64,000 bases of DNA from PALSA-607 sp963737705 (GTDB taxonomy: Bacteria; Actinomycetota; Actinomycetes; Acidothermales; Acidothermaceae). A program made the translations under genes and the position numbers. Location of the stretch: contig CAVTTP010000006.1 in assembly GCA_963737705.1 (NCBI GenBank), forward strand, positions 558,001 through 622,000. Reading direction: 5' to 3'. Of the stretch, positions 47,545 through 56,067 are shown piece by piece. The notes under the pieces are model-generated. The model searched no databases. It saw only the letters and a list, made by a program, of their open reading frames with translations, and was not told the origin of the DNA. The stretch's first letter is position 1, and every line of letters starts with the position of its first letter.

Positions 47545-48627
47545 TCAGGCGTCGACCTTCAAGCGTAGGTCGGCGGCGACTGTCAGAAAGATGTCGTTGG
47601 CCTCGGGCTCGCCGATCGTTACGCGCAGGCCCTCGCCCGAGAACGGGCGCACAACAACGCCAGCCTCGGCGCACGCGCCGGCGCTGCTGTCGGTGTATTG
47701 CCCAGTGGCCAACCACACGAAATTCGCCTCGCTGTCCGGAACCTGCCACCCGGTGGCGCGAAGCGCGGTGATGACCCGAGCGCGCTCGCCCACGGTGGCG
47801 TCGACCCGCTCCAGGAGTTCGTGCTCGGCGACCGGTCGCAGCGAGGCCACCGCGGCTGCTTGGGCGATCGAGCTCACTGCGAACGGCACGCTGGTCATCC
47901 GGATCGCGTCAGCGACCTCTGGATGCGCGACGGCGTAGCCGACCCGGAGGCCAGCCAAGCCGTAGGCCTTCGAGAACGTGCGCAGCACCGCGACGTTGGG
48001 TCGATCGCGGTAGAGCGTGACTGCGTCAGGAACGTCGGAATCGCGGTTGAACTCCCGATACGCCTCATCAAGCACGACAAGGCAGTCGCTTGGCACAGCG
48101 TCGAGGAAGGCCTCGAGGGGCGGCCGATGCACCGCCGTCCCGGTTGGATTGTTCGGATTGCATACCAGCACGATCCGGGTGCGAGGCGTGATCGCGGCCG
48201 TCATCGCGTCGAGGTCGTGCACTGCGCCGCTGGTCAGCGGCACGGGCACCGCCTTCGCGCCGGCTACCTGGACGATGATCGGGTACGCCTCGAACGAGCG
48301 CCACGCATAGACGACCTCGTCACCCGGCCCGGCGAATGCCTCGACGAGCTGGGTCGCAACTCCGACGGATCCACACCCGACGACGACGTGCTCGGGCGGG
48401 ACGTCGAGCTTGTCCGCCAAAGCCTGAACCACGGCGGACGCCGCGAGGTCGGGGTAGCGATTGGTGTGCTGAGCCGCGTCGGCGATTGCCTCGAGCACGC
48501 TCGGGAGCGGCGGATACGGCGATTCGTTGGACGACAACTTGAAGCTGCGCTGGCCGCCCGTGGACGGGCGTCCCGGCTTGTAGACCGGGATGCCCGCCAG
48601 ATCGGCCCGGGCGTGGGGGTTTTTCAC
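47545..48627 (-). CDS. hisC: Histidinol-phosphate / aromatic aminotransferase
   Basis: 360-aa PLP enzyme of fold type I. Motifs: LSSNESPYPPLPSV, NRYPDLAASAVVQALA, VVGCGSVGVATQLVEAF, VLVCNPNNPTGTAV, LVVLDEAYREF (PLP Asp) and RTFSKAYGLAGLRVGYAV with the Schiff-base Lys. The C-terminal NFVWLATGQ and RVTIGEPEAND are typical. It could be HisC (histidine synthesis) or the closely related aromatic aminotransferase Pat. It lies outside a his operon, which favours HisC2/Pat. GTG start. Confidence 0.85.
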   Translation of the reverse strand: MKNPHARADLAGIPVYKPGRPSTGGQRSFKLSSNESPYPPLPSVLEAIADAAQHTNRYPDLAASAVVQALADKLDVPPEHVVVGCGSVGVATQLVEAFAGPGDEVVYAWRSFEAYPIIVQVAGAKAVPVPLTSGAVHDLDAMTAAITPRTRIVLVCNPNNPTGTAVHRPPLEAFLDAVPSDCLVVLDEAYREFNRDSDVPDAVTLYRDRPNVAVLRTFSKAYGLAGLRVGYAVAHPEVADAIRMTSVPFAVSSIAQAAAVASLRPVAEHELLERVDATVGERARVITALRATGWQVPDSEANFVWLATGQYTDSSAGACAEAGVVVRPFSGEGLRVTIGEPEANDIFLTVAADLRLKVDA

Positions 48628-48721
48628 GGCCCAACCCTAGCCGCGGAGCAGAGCACTTTGGCGCGCCCGTCGGCGTCCCGCTACCCTGCTCCGGTACAGC
48701 AGGAGGCTCGCAAGGGTCTCG

Positions 48722-48812
48722 GGAGGCTTCGCCTAGTCCGGTCTATGGCGCCGCACTGCTAATGCGGTTTGGGTCTTAAAGCCCATCCGGGGTTCAAATC
48801 CCCGAGCCTCCG
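48722..48812 (+). tRNA. tRNA-Ser (anticodon GCT)
   Basis: 91-nt long-arm tRNA. Acceptor GGAGGCT/AGCCTCC, anticodon stem CGCAC-like with loop CTGCTAA (anticodon GCT), extended variable arm GGTTTGGGTCTTAAAGCCCAT, T-arm CCGGGGTTCAAATCCCCG, discriminator G. No encoded CCA. Confidence 0.95.
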
Positions 48813-48853
48813 CCCTCAGTTTGTGACCCACTAGGCTAGGTCGCGTACTCGCT

Positions 48854-48926
48854 GCGCTCGTAGCTCAACGGATAGAGCACTTGACTACGGATCAAGAGGT
48901 TGGGGGTTCGAATCCCTCCGAGCGCA
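48854..48926 (+). tRNA. tRNA-Arg (anticodon ACG)
   Basis: 73 nt. Acceptor GCGCTCG/CGAGCGC, D-arm TAGCTCAACGGATAGAGCA, anticodon stem CTTGA/TCAAG with loop CTACGGA (anticodon ACG), T-arm GGGGGTTCGAATCCCTC, discriminator A. 41 nt after tRNA-Ser, so probably one transcript. Confidence 0.96.
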
Positions 48927-48968
48927 CTTACCGCACGCGGGCCGAAGGCCTGAGGATTCGCAGGGATA

Positions 48969-48984
48969 GGGAGTTTCAACTCCC
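48969..48984 (+). terminator. Hairpin after tRNA-Arg
   Basis: GGGAGT-TTCA-ACTCCC stem-loop 42 nt downstream of the tRNA, followed by TTCCACTCTC. It probably ends the tRNA transcript and insulates the helR promoter. Confidence 0.55.
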
Positions 48985-49011
48985 TTCCACTCTCAACGTA
49001 TAGCGCACCCA

Positions 49012-49030
49012 GGGGCTTGCGGCAAGACCC
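49012..49030 (+). promoter_or_regulatory. Rifamycin-associated element (RAE) upstream of helR
   Basis: GGGGCTTGCGGCAAGACCC, one base different from the published 19-bp inverted repeat GGGGCTTGCGGCAAGGCCC (recalled). RAEs sit upstream of rifamycin-inactivating enzymes and helR in actinomycetes and mediate induction by rifamycins. It lies 54 nt upstream of the GTG of the helicase-like gene. Confidence 0.85.
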
Positions 49031-49084
49031 GGGTCGTGCCGCAGAATCGCCGGTCGAGGCCACGAGCCTCGGATCGGAGATCAC

Positions 49085-51256
49085 GTGAATCCCTTATCTA
49101 CCAGCGCTTTTGACCTTCCTGACCACCTCAAAGCCAAGGCCGACCCTCGCCTGATCGCTGCCGACGAGCGGCATTTCGCGGCCATCGCAAACAGCCTCGA
49201 ACAGTCGATTGCCGACCTCTCGGAGCGCCTCGACGCGGAGCGCAAAGCACCTGGCGGCATCGGCCAGGAGGCGATGGATCGAGACATGCACGTGCATCGG
49301 CTGACCGCTCGCCTGCGCACCCTGCGGCGCTTCGGTTTGGACCTGTGCCTCGGCCACATCGTCAGCGCGGAGGACGCCGAGCCGACCTACATCGGGCGCC
49401 TTGGTCTCACAGACAGCACGGGTCGTCGACTCCTGCTCGACTGGCGGTCGCCCGCAGCCGAGCCGTTCTTCGGAGCGACTCATGCCAACCCCATGGGTCT
49501 GACGAGCCGTCGCAGATACCGGTGGACCCGCGGTCGGATCAGCGACTACTGGGACGAGGTGTTCACGGCTGACGGGCTCGACGGGCACGCCGCCGCACTC
49601 GACGACCAGTCGGCGTTCGTCGCCAGTCTCGGCAGCAGCCGGTCGCCGCAGATGCGAGACGTGCTCGCGACCATCGCGGCCGACCAAGACGCCGTGATCC
49701 GCGCGGGATCCCGCGGCGCCCTCATCGTCGATGGCGGCCCGGGCACCGGGAAAACCGTCGTCGCACTGCACCGAGCCGCCTACCTCCTGTATTCCGACCC
49801 GCAGATCGGACACCACCGGGGCGGCGTGCTGTTCATAGGTCCGCACCAGCCCTACCTGGCGTACGTCGCTGACGTTCTGCCCAGCCTCGGTGAGGAAGGT
49901 GTGCAAACGTGCACCCTGCGAGAACTCGTCGCCGAGGGGGCGACCGCAGGGAGCGAGACTGACCCGAAGGCGGCTGCCCTGAAGTCCTCTGCGCAACTTG
50001 TGCACGCCATCGAGACCGCGGTGCGGTTCTACGAGGAGCCGCCAAAAAGAGGTCTGACTGTCTCGACTGACTGGTCCGACCTTTGGCTCAGCCCCGATGA
50101 CTGGGCTGAGGCCTTTGAAGCGCCAGACCCAGGGACGCCGCATAACGAGGCGCGTGAGCAGGTCTGGGAGGACCTGCTCAGGATCCTGATCGACAAGCAC
50201 GACGACGAAGCGCCGGTCGACCAGCTCCGAAAGTCGCTCCTTCAGGACGACGAGCTGCGCGCGGCGTTCAACAGAGCCTGGCCGTTGGTTGACGCGACGG
50301 ATCTCGTTGCTGACCTGTGGTCGGTACCTGCTTACCTGCGTAAGTGCGCGCCGTGGCTAGGCCCCGACGATGTTCAGGCCCTGCAGCGCCGCGACGCGCA
50401 CGCTTGGACGGTGTCGGACCTACCGTTGCTCGACGCCGCGCGTCAGCGACTCGGCGATCCGGAGGTGTCGCAGCGACAGCTCCGGCACGAAGCGAGCGTC
50501 GCCGCGCGTCGAGAGCAAATGGCGCAGGTCGTCGACGACCTCATCGCAGTTGCCGATGACGACTACGGCACCGGCCTGGTCACGATGCTGCGTGGCGAAG
50601 ACTTTGAAGACGCGCTGGTCGACGAGGCGGGTCTGCCTGCCGCTACGCCGGACTCGCTTGCCGGTCCGTTCGCGCACGTAGTGGTCGACGAGGCGCAGGA
50701 ACTGACGGACGCCGAGTGGCAGATGTTGCTGCTCCGGTGTCCGTCGCGAAGCTTCACGGTCGTCGGCGACCGCGCGCAGGCCAGGCACGGATTCACCGAG
50801 TCGTGGCAGGAACGACTCGAGCGCGTCGGGGTCAGCCAGCTCAATCTGGCCCGTTTAAGCATCAACTACCGGACGCCGGAAGCGGTCATGGTCGAGGCCG
50901 AGCCAGTCATCCGGGCCGTTCTGCCGGACGCCAACGTGCCGACGTCGATTCGCAGGACGGATGCCCCCGTCGTCCATGCAGCTGTTTCGGAGCTGGGCGC
51001 GATCCTCGAGACCTGGCTTGCCGAGAACGCCGATGGCATCGCGTGTGTCATCGGTACTGGTGCGACCCGCGACGACGCGATCCTGGCCGGGTCGCGCGTC
51101 CGGTCGCTGACGCCGCAACTGGCGAAGGGGCTCGAGTTCGACCTGGTCGTCCTCGTCGACCTGGAAACGTTCGGCGAGGGCATCGAAGGAGCGGTCGACC
51201 GCTACGTCGCGATGACTCGAGCTACTCAGCAACTCGTGATTCTCACCAGCGCTTGA
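49085..51256 (+). CDS. helR: HelD/HelR-family RNA polymerase recycling ATPase
   Basis: 723-aa UvrD-like superfamily 1 protein. N-terminal coiled coil (LEQSIADLSERLDAERKAPG) precedes GRLGLTDSTGRRLLLDWRSP, the HelD-specific strand set. Walker A is VDGGPGTGKTVVALHRAAYLL, Walker B-like is HVVVDEAQELTDAEW, with the C-terminal motifs FTVVGDRAQAR and TPQLAKGLEFDLVVLVD. HelR displaces rifamycin-blocked RNA polymerase. The RAE directly upstream and the absence of a true helicase context support HelR over UvrD. GTG start behind GGAG. Confidence 0.88.
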   Translation: MNPLSTSAFDLPDHLKAKADPRLIAADERHFAAIANSLEQSIADLSERLDAERKAPGGIGQEAMDRDMHVHRLTARLRTLRRFGLDLCLGHIVSAEDAEPTYIGRLGLTDSTGRRLLLDWRSPAAEPFFGATHANPMGLTSRRRYRWTRGRISDYWDEVFTADGLDGHAAALDDQSAFVASLGSSRSPQMRDVLATIAADQDAVIRAGSRGALIVDGGPGTGKTVVALHRAAYLLYSDPQIGHHRGGVLFIGPHQPYLAYVADVLPSLGEEGVQTCTLRELVAEGATAGSETDPKAAALKSSAQLVHAIETAVRFYEEPPKRGLTVSTDWSDLWLSPDDWAEAFEAPDPGTPHNEAREQVWEDLLRILIDKHDDEAPVDQLRKSLLQDDELRAAFNRAWPLVDATDLVADLWSVPAYLRKCAPWLGPDDVQALQRRDAHAWTVSDLPLLDAARQRLGDPEVSQRQLRHEASVAARREQMAQVVDDLIAVADDDYGTGLVTMLRGEDFEDALVDEAGLPAATPDSLAGPFAHVVVDEAQELTDAEWQMLLLRCPSRSFTVVGDRAQARHGFTESWQERLERVGVSQLNLARLSINYRTPEAVMVEAEPVIRAVLPDANVPTSIRRTDAPVVHAAVSELGAILETWLAENADGIACVIGTGATRDDAILAGSRVRSLTPQLAKGLEFDLVVLVDLETFGEGIEGAVDRYVAMTRATQQLVILTSA

Positions 51257-51322
51257 CGCCCTCAGCTTCACAGGCCGTGAGTCGAGAGCTCCTTTCGATG
51301 CGCCGGGTAACCGTCTAGACCG

Positions 51323-51892
51323 TTACGGACGTTCCGCGGTTACGGCTTTGAGTTCGGCTAGTGACTCCCGGATCAGGTCCGCAAAGTCGCGCTCGTTGGT
51401 CGCATCGATCCACCGCTCGAAGGCAATCTTGAAGACGGCAATCCCGGCTTCGGCAGTCAGATTGGCAGCCATGTCGGTGACGCCGCGGCTGCGCAACGCA
51501 ATGGCAAGTGCGGTCGCGAGCGATGCCAGCTTGATCAGCTCGCGCTCCCTGAGCTCGACGTTCGCCACAATGGCCGCCTGCCGTCGCAGCGAGTGGTCAC
51601 GACGCTCCTGGAGAAGGCCGGCTATCGCGTCGAGGCCCAAGGCGACTGCGTCGATGGGCGGTAAGGACTTCGGCGCATGGGTGACGGTGCTCACGAGTAG
51701 TTCTTGCAGTGCGCTGGAGCCCCCGAACAACACCTCGCGCTTATCAGCGAAGTAGCGGAAGAACGTTCGCTCGGTCAACCCAGCTCGGTTGGCGATCTCC
51801 GCGACCGTGGTCTGCTCGTAGCCGCGCTCGACGAAGAGCTCAAGCGCCGCATGCGCGAGCCGACCTTGCGCGTCGGGCTGCCATCGGCTCAT
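51323..51892 (-). CDS. TetR-family transcriptional regulator
   Basis: 189 aa from ATG 51892 (the longer frame to 51928 would include the operator). Helix-turn-helix at about 10-50: LAHAALELFVERGYEQTTVAEIANRAGLTERTFFRYFADKREVLF. The C-terminal half is a helical ligand/dimer domain. Divergent from the SDR gene at 52008, with two copies of a TGACAGTAACTGACA-type palindrome between them, so it very probably represses that gene and itself. The ligand is unknown. Confidence 0.9.
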   Translation of the reverse strand: MSRWQPDAQGRLAHAALELFVERGYEQTTVAEIANRAGLTERTFFRYFADKREVLFGGSSALQELLVSTVTHAPKSLPPIDAVALGLDAIAGLLQERRDHSLRRQAAIVANVELRERELIKLASLATALAIALRSRGVTDMAANLTAEAGIAVFKIAFERWIDATNERDFADLIRESLAELKAVTAERP

Positions 51893-51906
51893 GGTGCGAT
51901 GGTAGT

Positions 51907-51956
51907 TGATGACAGCAACTGACATCACGTGTTATGGTGATGACAGTAACTGACAT
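51907..51956. promoter_or_regulatory. Two TetR-type operators between regulator and SDR gene
   Basis: TGATGACAGCAACTGACAT (51907-51925) and TGATGACAGTAACTGACAT (51938-51956), differing by one base, 31 bp apart. Each has the near-palindromic core TGxCAGTxACTGxCA common in TetR operators. The first is 15 nt from the tetR start, the second 52 nt from the SDR start. Confidence 0.8.
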
Positions 51957-52007
51957 GGGCCGTCGCGAACGGCCCGTACCTGACGTTCGTCTACTGGAGG
52001 TTCTTCC

Positions 52008-52925
52008 ATGCGTGTATTCGTCACCGGCGCGTCCGGCTGGATCGGTTCCGCCGTCGTTCCCGAACTCATCGGCGCGGGTCATCAAGTCGTAGGGCTTGCT
52101 CGCTCGGATGCTGCTGCCGCGGCGCTAACTGCCGCCGGCGTCGAGGTGCAGTCGGGCAGCCTCGACGACCTCGACATCTTGCGAGCCGTGGCAGACAAGT
52201 CCGACGCCGTCATCCATCTCGCGTTCAAGCACGACCTCGTCTACTCGGGCGACTTCCAAGGCGCGGCCGAGGCGGATCGTCGCGCCGTCGAGGTGTTCGG
52301 AGAGGTGCTCGCCGGGACCGATCGCCCATTCTTGATCGCGTCCGGAACGCTCGGCCTCACCCAGGGCGTGATCGCGACTGAGGCAGACGGGCACGGCCCC
52401 GTCGACGTGCGTGGGACCGGCCCGAGCGTGCGGCGTGCAACGGGCGAGTTCGCGCTCGCGCTCGCGAACGACGGTGTGCGGGCGTCCGTCGTACGGCTCC
52501 CCCCGACCGTGCACGGAGACGGGGACAACGGCTTCATGGCACTCATCGTCGGGGCCGCCCGCAAGACCGGAGTCTCCGCCTACATCGGCGACGGCAACAA
52601 TCGCTGGCCGGCGACCCACCGTCTCGACGCGGCGAACCTTTTCCGACTGGCACTGGAGAACGCTCCGGCCGGTTCGACCCTGCACGCGATCGCCGACGAG
52701 GGTGTCCCCATTCGCCAGATCGCCGAAGTCATCGGGCAGCACCTCGACGTCCCCGTCGCTTCGATCTCTACCGACGAGGCCGGCGAGCAGTTCGGGGTCC
52801 TAGCGCACTTGCTCGCCCTCGACAGCCCGGCGTCCAGCGCAATAACCCGCGACCTGCTGGGATGGCAGCCGACGCACCAGGGCCTGATCGACGACCTTGA
52901 AGAAGGCCACTACTTCAACCGGTAA
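52008..52925 (+). CDS. NAD(P)-dependent epimerase/dehydrogenase-like SDR
   Basis: 305 aa. N-terminal dinucleotide motif VFVTGASGWIGSAVV (GxxGxxG type), SDAVIHLAFKHD, ASGTLGL and a VRLPPTVHGDGDNGFM segment. The catalytic Tyr-x3-Lys is not evident (RRATGEFALAL sits where it would be), so it belongs to the atypical SDR subgroup of NAD(P)-binding proteins. Probably handles a toxic or stress metabolite under TetR control. ATG 52008 behind TGGAGG. The 3' end overlaps the convergent secreted-protein gene by 11 nt. Confidence 0.82.
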   Translation: MRVFVTGASGWIGSAVVPELIGAGHQVVGLARSDAAAAALTAAGVEVQSGSLDDLDILRAVADKSDAVIHLAFKHDLVYSGDFQGAAEADRRAVEVFGEVLAGTDRPFLIASGTLGLTQGVIATEADGHGPVDVRGTGPSVRRATGEFALALANDGVRASVVRLPPTVHGDGDNGFMALIVGAARKTGVSAYIGDGNNRWPATHRLDAANLFRLALENAPAGSTLHAIADEGVPIRQIAEVIGQHLDVPVASISTDEAGEQFGVLAHLLALDSPASSAITRDLLGWQPTHQGLIDDLEEGHYFNR

Positions 52926-53382
52926 GCGCGTGCCGGAAGGTACGCGAGAACATGCCGAGGTTGCTCGTCTGGACCACGACGTCCGTCGAAACGTTCCTTT
53001 CGCCGGCATCCGTGTCGGTTCGAACCAGGCACATCACGGCGGACGTGGTGCCCGGCCGCAGCCTTGGGTTCGTGCAGTGGCTGAGCCCGGCACCGTCAGC
53101 GTGCAGAGCCAAGGTCGCGCTTCCCGCGTTGGGGGCGACCCAGACCAAGAACTCGGCGCGGTAGGTCTGACCGTGCCGCACGACGGCGTCGAGCCCGTCG
53201 CTTCCCGCGATTGCGCTTCCGGGCATGACCACGACCACATTCCCGAGGCCAGTGTTAGGGGTCGCGCCGTATGTCGCGCGCGTAACACCGGTCGAGCCTG
53301 ACTGCGGCAGAGCGACGGCGGCGCTCTGGGGTGCCAGCGCCAAGAGCAATGCCGCCGCGCCGAAAATGGTCAGAGGATTCAC
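52915..53382 (-). CDS. Small secreted hypothetical protein
   Basis: 155 aa from GTG 53382, where a clear signal peptide begins (NPLTIFGAAALLLALAPQSA, cleavage near AVA). The mature part is beta-rich (GNVVVVMPGSAIAGSDGLDA, SATLALHADGAGLSHC, SAVMCLVRTDTDAGERNVST) with two Cys, perhaps an Ig-like sandwich. A longer upstream frame to 53595 has poor composition and no ribosome site. Function unknown. Confidence 0.6.
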   Translation of the reverse strand: MNPLTIFGAAALLLALAPQSAAVALPQSGSTGVTRATYGATPNTGLGNVVVVMPGSAIAGSDGLDAVVRHGQTYRAEFLVWVAPNAGSATLALHADGAGLSHCTNPRLRPGTTSAVMCLVRTDTDAGERNVSTDVVVQTSNLGMFSRTFRHALTG

Positions 53383-53621
53383 ATTTCCGACGGTACGACT
53401 GCCCTCTTGGATGCTCGACGGCAAGGAGAGGAACACTGCGGGGCTGGCAGGTAAATGGCGGCTCTCCCCGGCGTCGCGGTTGTGGACAACGCGGAACTCC
53501 CCGCTTCGACTGCCGCGGGTAGGTGAACTCCCGATGAACGCGGCCCCAGGTGAGTTCGCTGAACGCGTATGGCGGGGCATATCGAACCCCTGCACCCAAT
53601 CGCAGGAGCGAGAGGAGTCCC

Positions 53622-53864
53622 ATGCCCGGCATTCAGGATCTAAGCCCGCAGGCGATGGACGACCAACTGCATCGCGTCGCGGATCGGCTTGGTCGCAAAT
53701 ACGGCGACCGCGCCGGAGGGTCCGAGATTGAAAGTGCGGTGTTCGCAGAAGCTGACCGTTACCGCGATGCTCACGTCAAGCAATACATCCCGGTGCTCGT
53801 GCAGCACGCGGTCCAGGAGCGTCTCCGTCACCGCCCCACGAATCTCGCGCGCGTGGGCGTCTGA
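53622..53864 (+). CDS. Three-helix bundle protein of the DUF3562 type
   Basis: 80 aa from ATG 53622 (AGAGGAG upstream). MDDQLHRVADRLGRKYGDR, EIESAVFAEADRYRDAHVKQ and YIPVLVQHAVQERLRHRP read as three amphipathic helices, matching the small dimerising domain seen in actinobacterial and proteobacterial DUF3562 proteins. Its 3' end overlaps the convergent amidoligase gene by 37 nt. Confidence 0.7.
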   Translation: MPGIQDLSPQAMDDQLHRVADRLGRKYGDRAGGSEIESAVFAEADRYRDAHVKQYIPVLVQHAVQERLRHRPTNLARVGV

Positions 53865-54904
53865 CCTGCCATCTCTGCGAGCGCACGTACGGCGTCCACG
53901 GGATCGGTCGGTGGCGCGGGGATCGGCGTTTCGTCGAGGCAGCGATCGAGGAGGGCCTCGACGAGTGCAGCCCCGCGAACGATGTCTCCAGAATCGATGG
54001 CGCCGGGCAAGATCCGCACCTCGAGCGTGTCGCGCACCGGGTTCTCTTTGAAGAGCGCGGTGAGGTTCACGTCGAAGAACTTGGTCAGCCCCCCAGCGGT
54101 CGCTGCGTCACGCAACTCCTCGTAGGACGGCGAGTCGGCGGCGGCCAGAACGAGCGAGGGGGGCAGTGGCGCTAAGCGGCGGCACGCCAGGTTCGTGGCG
54201 AACGTGGCGTGCAGCGCAGGTCTCCACAATCCAAAGAGGCGGACGACGTTTGCTAACGCAGTCGCGGATCGAAACGGTGGACCGTCGTGATGCACGTGCA
54301 CCGCAGCCTCGGTCGGCACCGTGAACTCAAGTTCGCGTGCGACGCCCAACAGATCCTCGAGCGCGGCCTCATGGTCGGAAGTCAGCGGCGGCGTGATGAC
54401 CTCGCAGCCTCGCTCACGGCCACCACCCTGGGGGGCGGCGAGCGCGATCGTCGCGCCTGCGAGGTCGTTGACTTGGAACACCTCGCCATGTCGATCGACT
54501 TGCGCACCCCAGAGCACGGCGATGTCATCGAGCGAATCGTCGATTGCGGCGCCAGGATCGATGCGCGCCGCGAATAGCCGAAGTAGCCGCGAGTCATCGG
54601 TGAGCACGCGGTACCAACCGGGTGTCGGTCGGATCCGCGGATCGAGATCGGCGGTGAGTGTGACGTCGTCAACGAGCGTGCAGATGAGGTTGTCGGTCGC
54701 GTCGAGAACCTCGAAGCCTTGCGTGAGGTGCAGGAACCGCCCAAGGCCTGGTACCAGCGACGGCTCGCTGTCGTGGTGCCACACCGGCTGTACGCGCCCG
54801 CGGTGTCGGCGCGCCAGTTCGTCAGCAAGCACCCGTCGGCTCGAGCCGACGGGTGCCAGCAACTCAATCTCGAAACCGGTGCGCCGACGCAACACGTCAC
54901 TCAC
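53828..54904 (-). CDS. Putative amidoligase (ATP-grasp-like COOH-NH2 ligase)
   Basis: 358 aa. The N-terminal RRTGFEIELLAPVGSSRR, CEVITPPLTSDHEAAL, AAVHVHHDGPPF and DTLEVRILPGAIDSGD match the conserved positions of the Amidoligase_2 family (glutamate in GFEIE, R/C-E-ITPP, H-x-H, E-x-R), proposed to join carboxyl and amino groups in peptide-tagging or cell-wall pathways. No glutamine amidotransferase or cyclotransferase partner, the usual neighbour, is nearby. It starts 54 nt before the tandem-repeat protein gene's stop on the same strand. Substrate unknown. Confidence 0.75.
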   Translation of the reverse strand: MSDVLRRRTGFEIELLAPVGSSRRVLADELARRHRGRVQPVWHHDSEPSLVPGLGRFLHLTQGFEVLDATDNLICTLVDDVTLTADLDPRIRPTPGWYRVLTDDSRLLRLFAARIDPGAAIDDSLDDIAVLWGAQVDRHGEVFQVNDLAGATIALAAPQGGGRERGCEVITPPLTSDHEAALEDLLGVARELEFTVPTEAAVHVHHDGPPFRSATALANVVRLFGLWRPALHATFATNLACRRLAPLPPSLVLAAADSPSYEELRDAATAGGLTKFFDVNLTALFKENPVRDTLEVRILPGAIDSGDIVRGAALVEALLDRCLDETPIPAPPTDPVDAVRALAEMAGQTPTRARFVGR

Positions 54905-54957
54905 ACCTGCACCTCACGCAGCGCCTCACCACAACAGGGTTTGTTCGTCGTGACAGG

Positions 54958-56067
54958 TCAGGGCTTGATCGGCAGCGTCTGGCCGTCGAGCAGCTTCTGA
55001 CCCGCGTCGATCTTCACCTGGTAGGTATCGGTGATCTTCCACAAACTACCCAGTGTCACGGCGTCGTCGTAGGTGTAGCCGGCCGCGAAGTACTTGTTCA
55101 CGGCATTCTCTTCGGCCGTCGCGGACGCGTTGGCACTGATCTCGGAGGCCGGTGTGGGCTGTGAGCCCGGCGCCACAGGAAGCGTCTCGCCCGCCAGCAA
55201 CTTCGCGCCGGCGTCGATCTTCACCTGGTAGGTGTCGGCGATCTTCCACAGATTGCCAAGCCCAAGAGCGTCTTCGTAGGTGTAGCCGGCGGCGAAGTAG
55301 GCGTTGACGTCGGCGATGGTGACGCTGTCGTTCGGGCTCGCCACCACGGTTGGCGCTGTCGGCGTCGAGCTCGGCGCGATCGGGAGCGTGACTCCAGCGA
55401 GCAGCTTCTGACCGGCGTCGATCTTCGCCTGGTACGGATCTGAGATCTTCCAGAGCTGGGCCAACCCCACGGCGTCGTCGTAGGTGTAGCCCGCCGCGAA
55501 GAAGGCGCTGAGATCGGCGTCTTCAGTCGCAGTGGCGACGCCTGCGACGCTCGGCTTGAACGGCAGCGTCTGGCCGGCGAGCAGTCGCCGACCGGCTTCG
55601 GCTTTGATGGCCGAGGGGTCGCCGGACATGTGCCACAGCTTTGCGAGTGCAAGCGCGTCGTTGTAGTCGTAACCGGCGGCGAAGTACGCACTGATCGCCT
55701 GGTCTTGCTGTGCCGAGGAAAGCGGCGACGGGCTGACGAGTGGGACCGGACTTGCCAGCGGGGACACGCTCGCCAGCGGCGACGGGCTCGGCAGCCCCGC
55801 GGGAGTTGGCTGCGGCGCGGGAGCCGCCAACGACAGTGTCGCGCCGCTGTGTCGCGCGCTCGTCGCGTTTAGCCATCCCGGTGCTGCGACAGTGCCGGCA
55901 ACCAACCCGGCACCGAGTACTGCGCCGCCGGCGCTCTGCGCGGCACGGCGGCGCCGCCGGTACCGGCGGGCCTTCTCGTGCACGACCGCGATGACGTCCG
56001 CGGCGTCAGGAGCGAGGTATTCGTGCGCGACGAATGCCTCGCGCAGCTGGTCGGCGTCCTGATTCAT
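54958..56067 (-). CDS. Membrane protein with four extracellular 43-aa repeats, partner of SigE-type sigma
   Basis: 369 aa. Short cytoplasmic N-terminus (1-40, ending in KARRYRRRRRAA), one helix (about 47-65), a Pro/Ser/Leu linker, and four repeats at about 127-169, 187-229, 256-298 and 325-367. Each has the form YFAAGYTYDDAxxLxxLWKIxDxYQxKIDAGQKLLxGxTLP. The gene overlaps the sigma gene by 4 nt (ATGA), the position of an anti-sigma factor. No ASD or zinc motif is visible, so it would be a noncanonical one or a sigma target. Confidence 0.75.
   Translation of the reverse strand: MNQDADQLREAFVAHEYLAPDAADVIAVVHEKARRYRRRRRAAQSAGGAVLGAGLVAGTVAAPGWLNATSARHSGATLSLAAPAPQPTPAGLPSPSPLASVSPLASPVPLVSPSPLSSAQQDQAISAYFAAGYDYNDALALAKLWHMSGDPSAIKAEAGRRLLAGQTLPFKPSVAGVATATEDADLSAFFAAGYTYDDAVGLAQLWKISDPYQAKIDAGQKLLAGVTLPIAPSSTPTAPTVVASPNDSVTIADVNAYFAAGYTYEDALGLGNLWKIADTYQVKIDAGAKLLAGETLPVAPGSQPTPASEISANASATAEENAVNKYFAAGYTYDDAVTLGSLWKITDTYQVKIDAGQKLLDGQTLPIKP

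Noticed and set aside
47200..47568. 122-codon plus-strand frame in the hisC upstream gap
   Set aside because: No ribosome site, mixed composition, overlaps the starts or ends of real genes on the other strand.
48836..49084. 82-codon minus-strand frame opposite tRNA-Arg
   Set aside because: Contains the well-known spurious GGIRTPNLLIRSQ translation of an antisense tRNA; no ribosome site.
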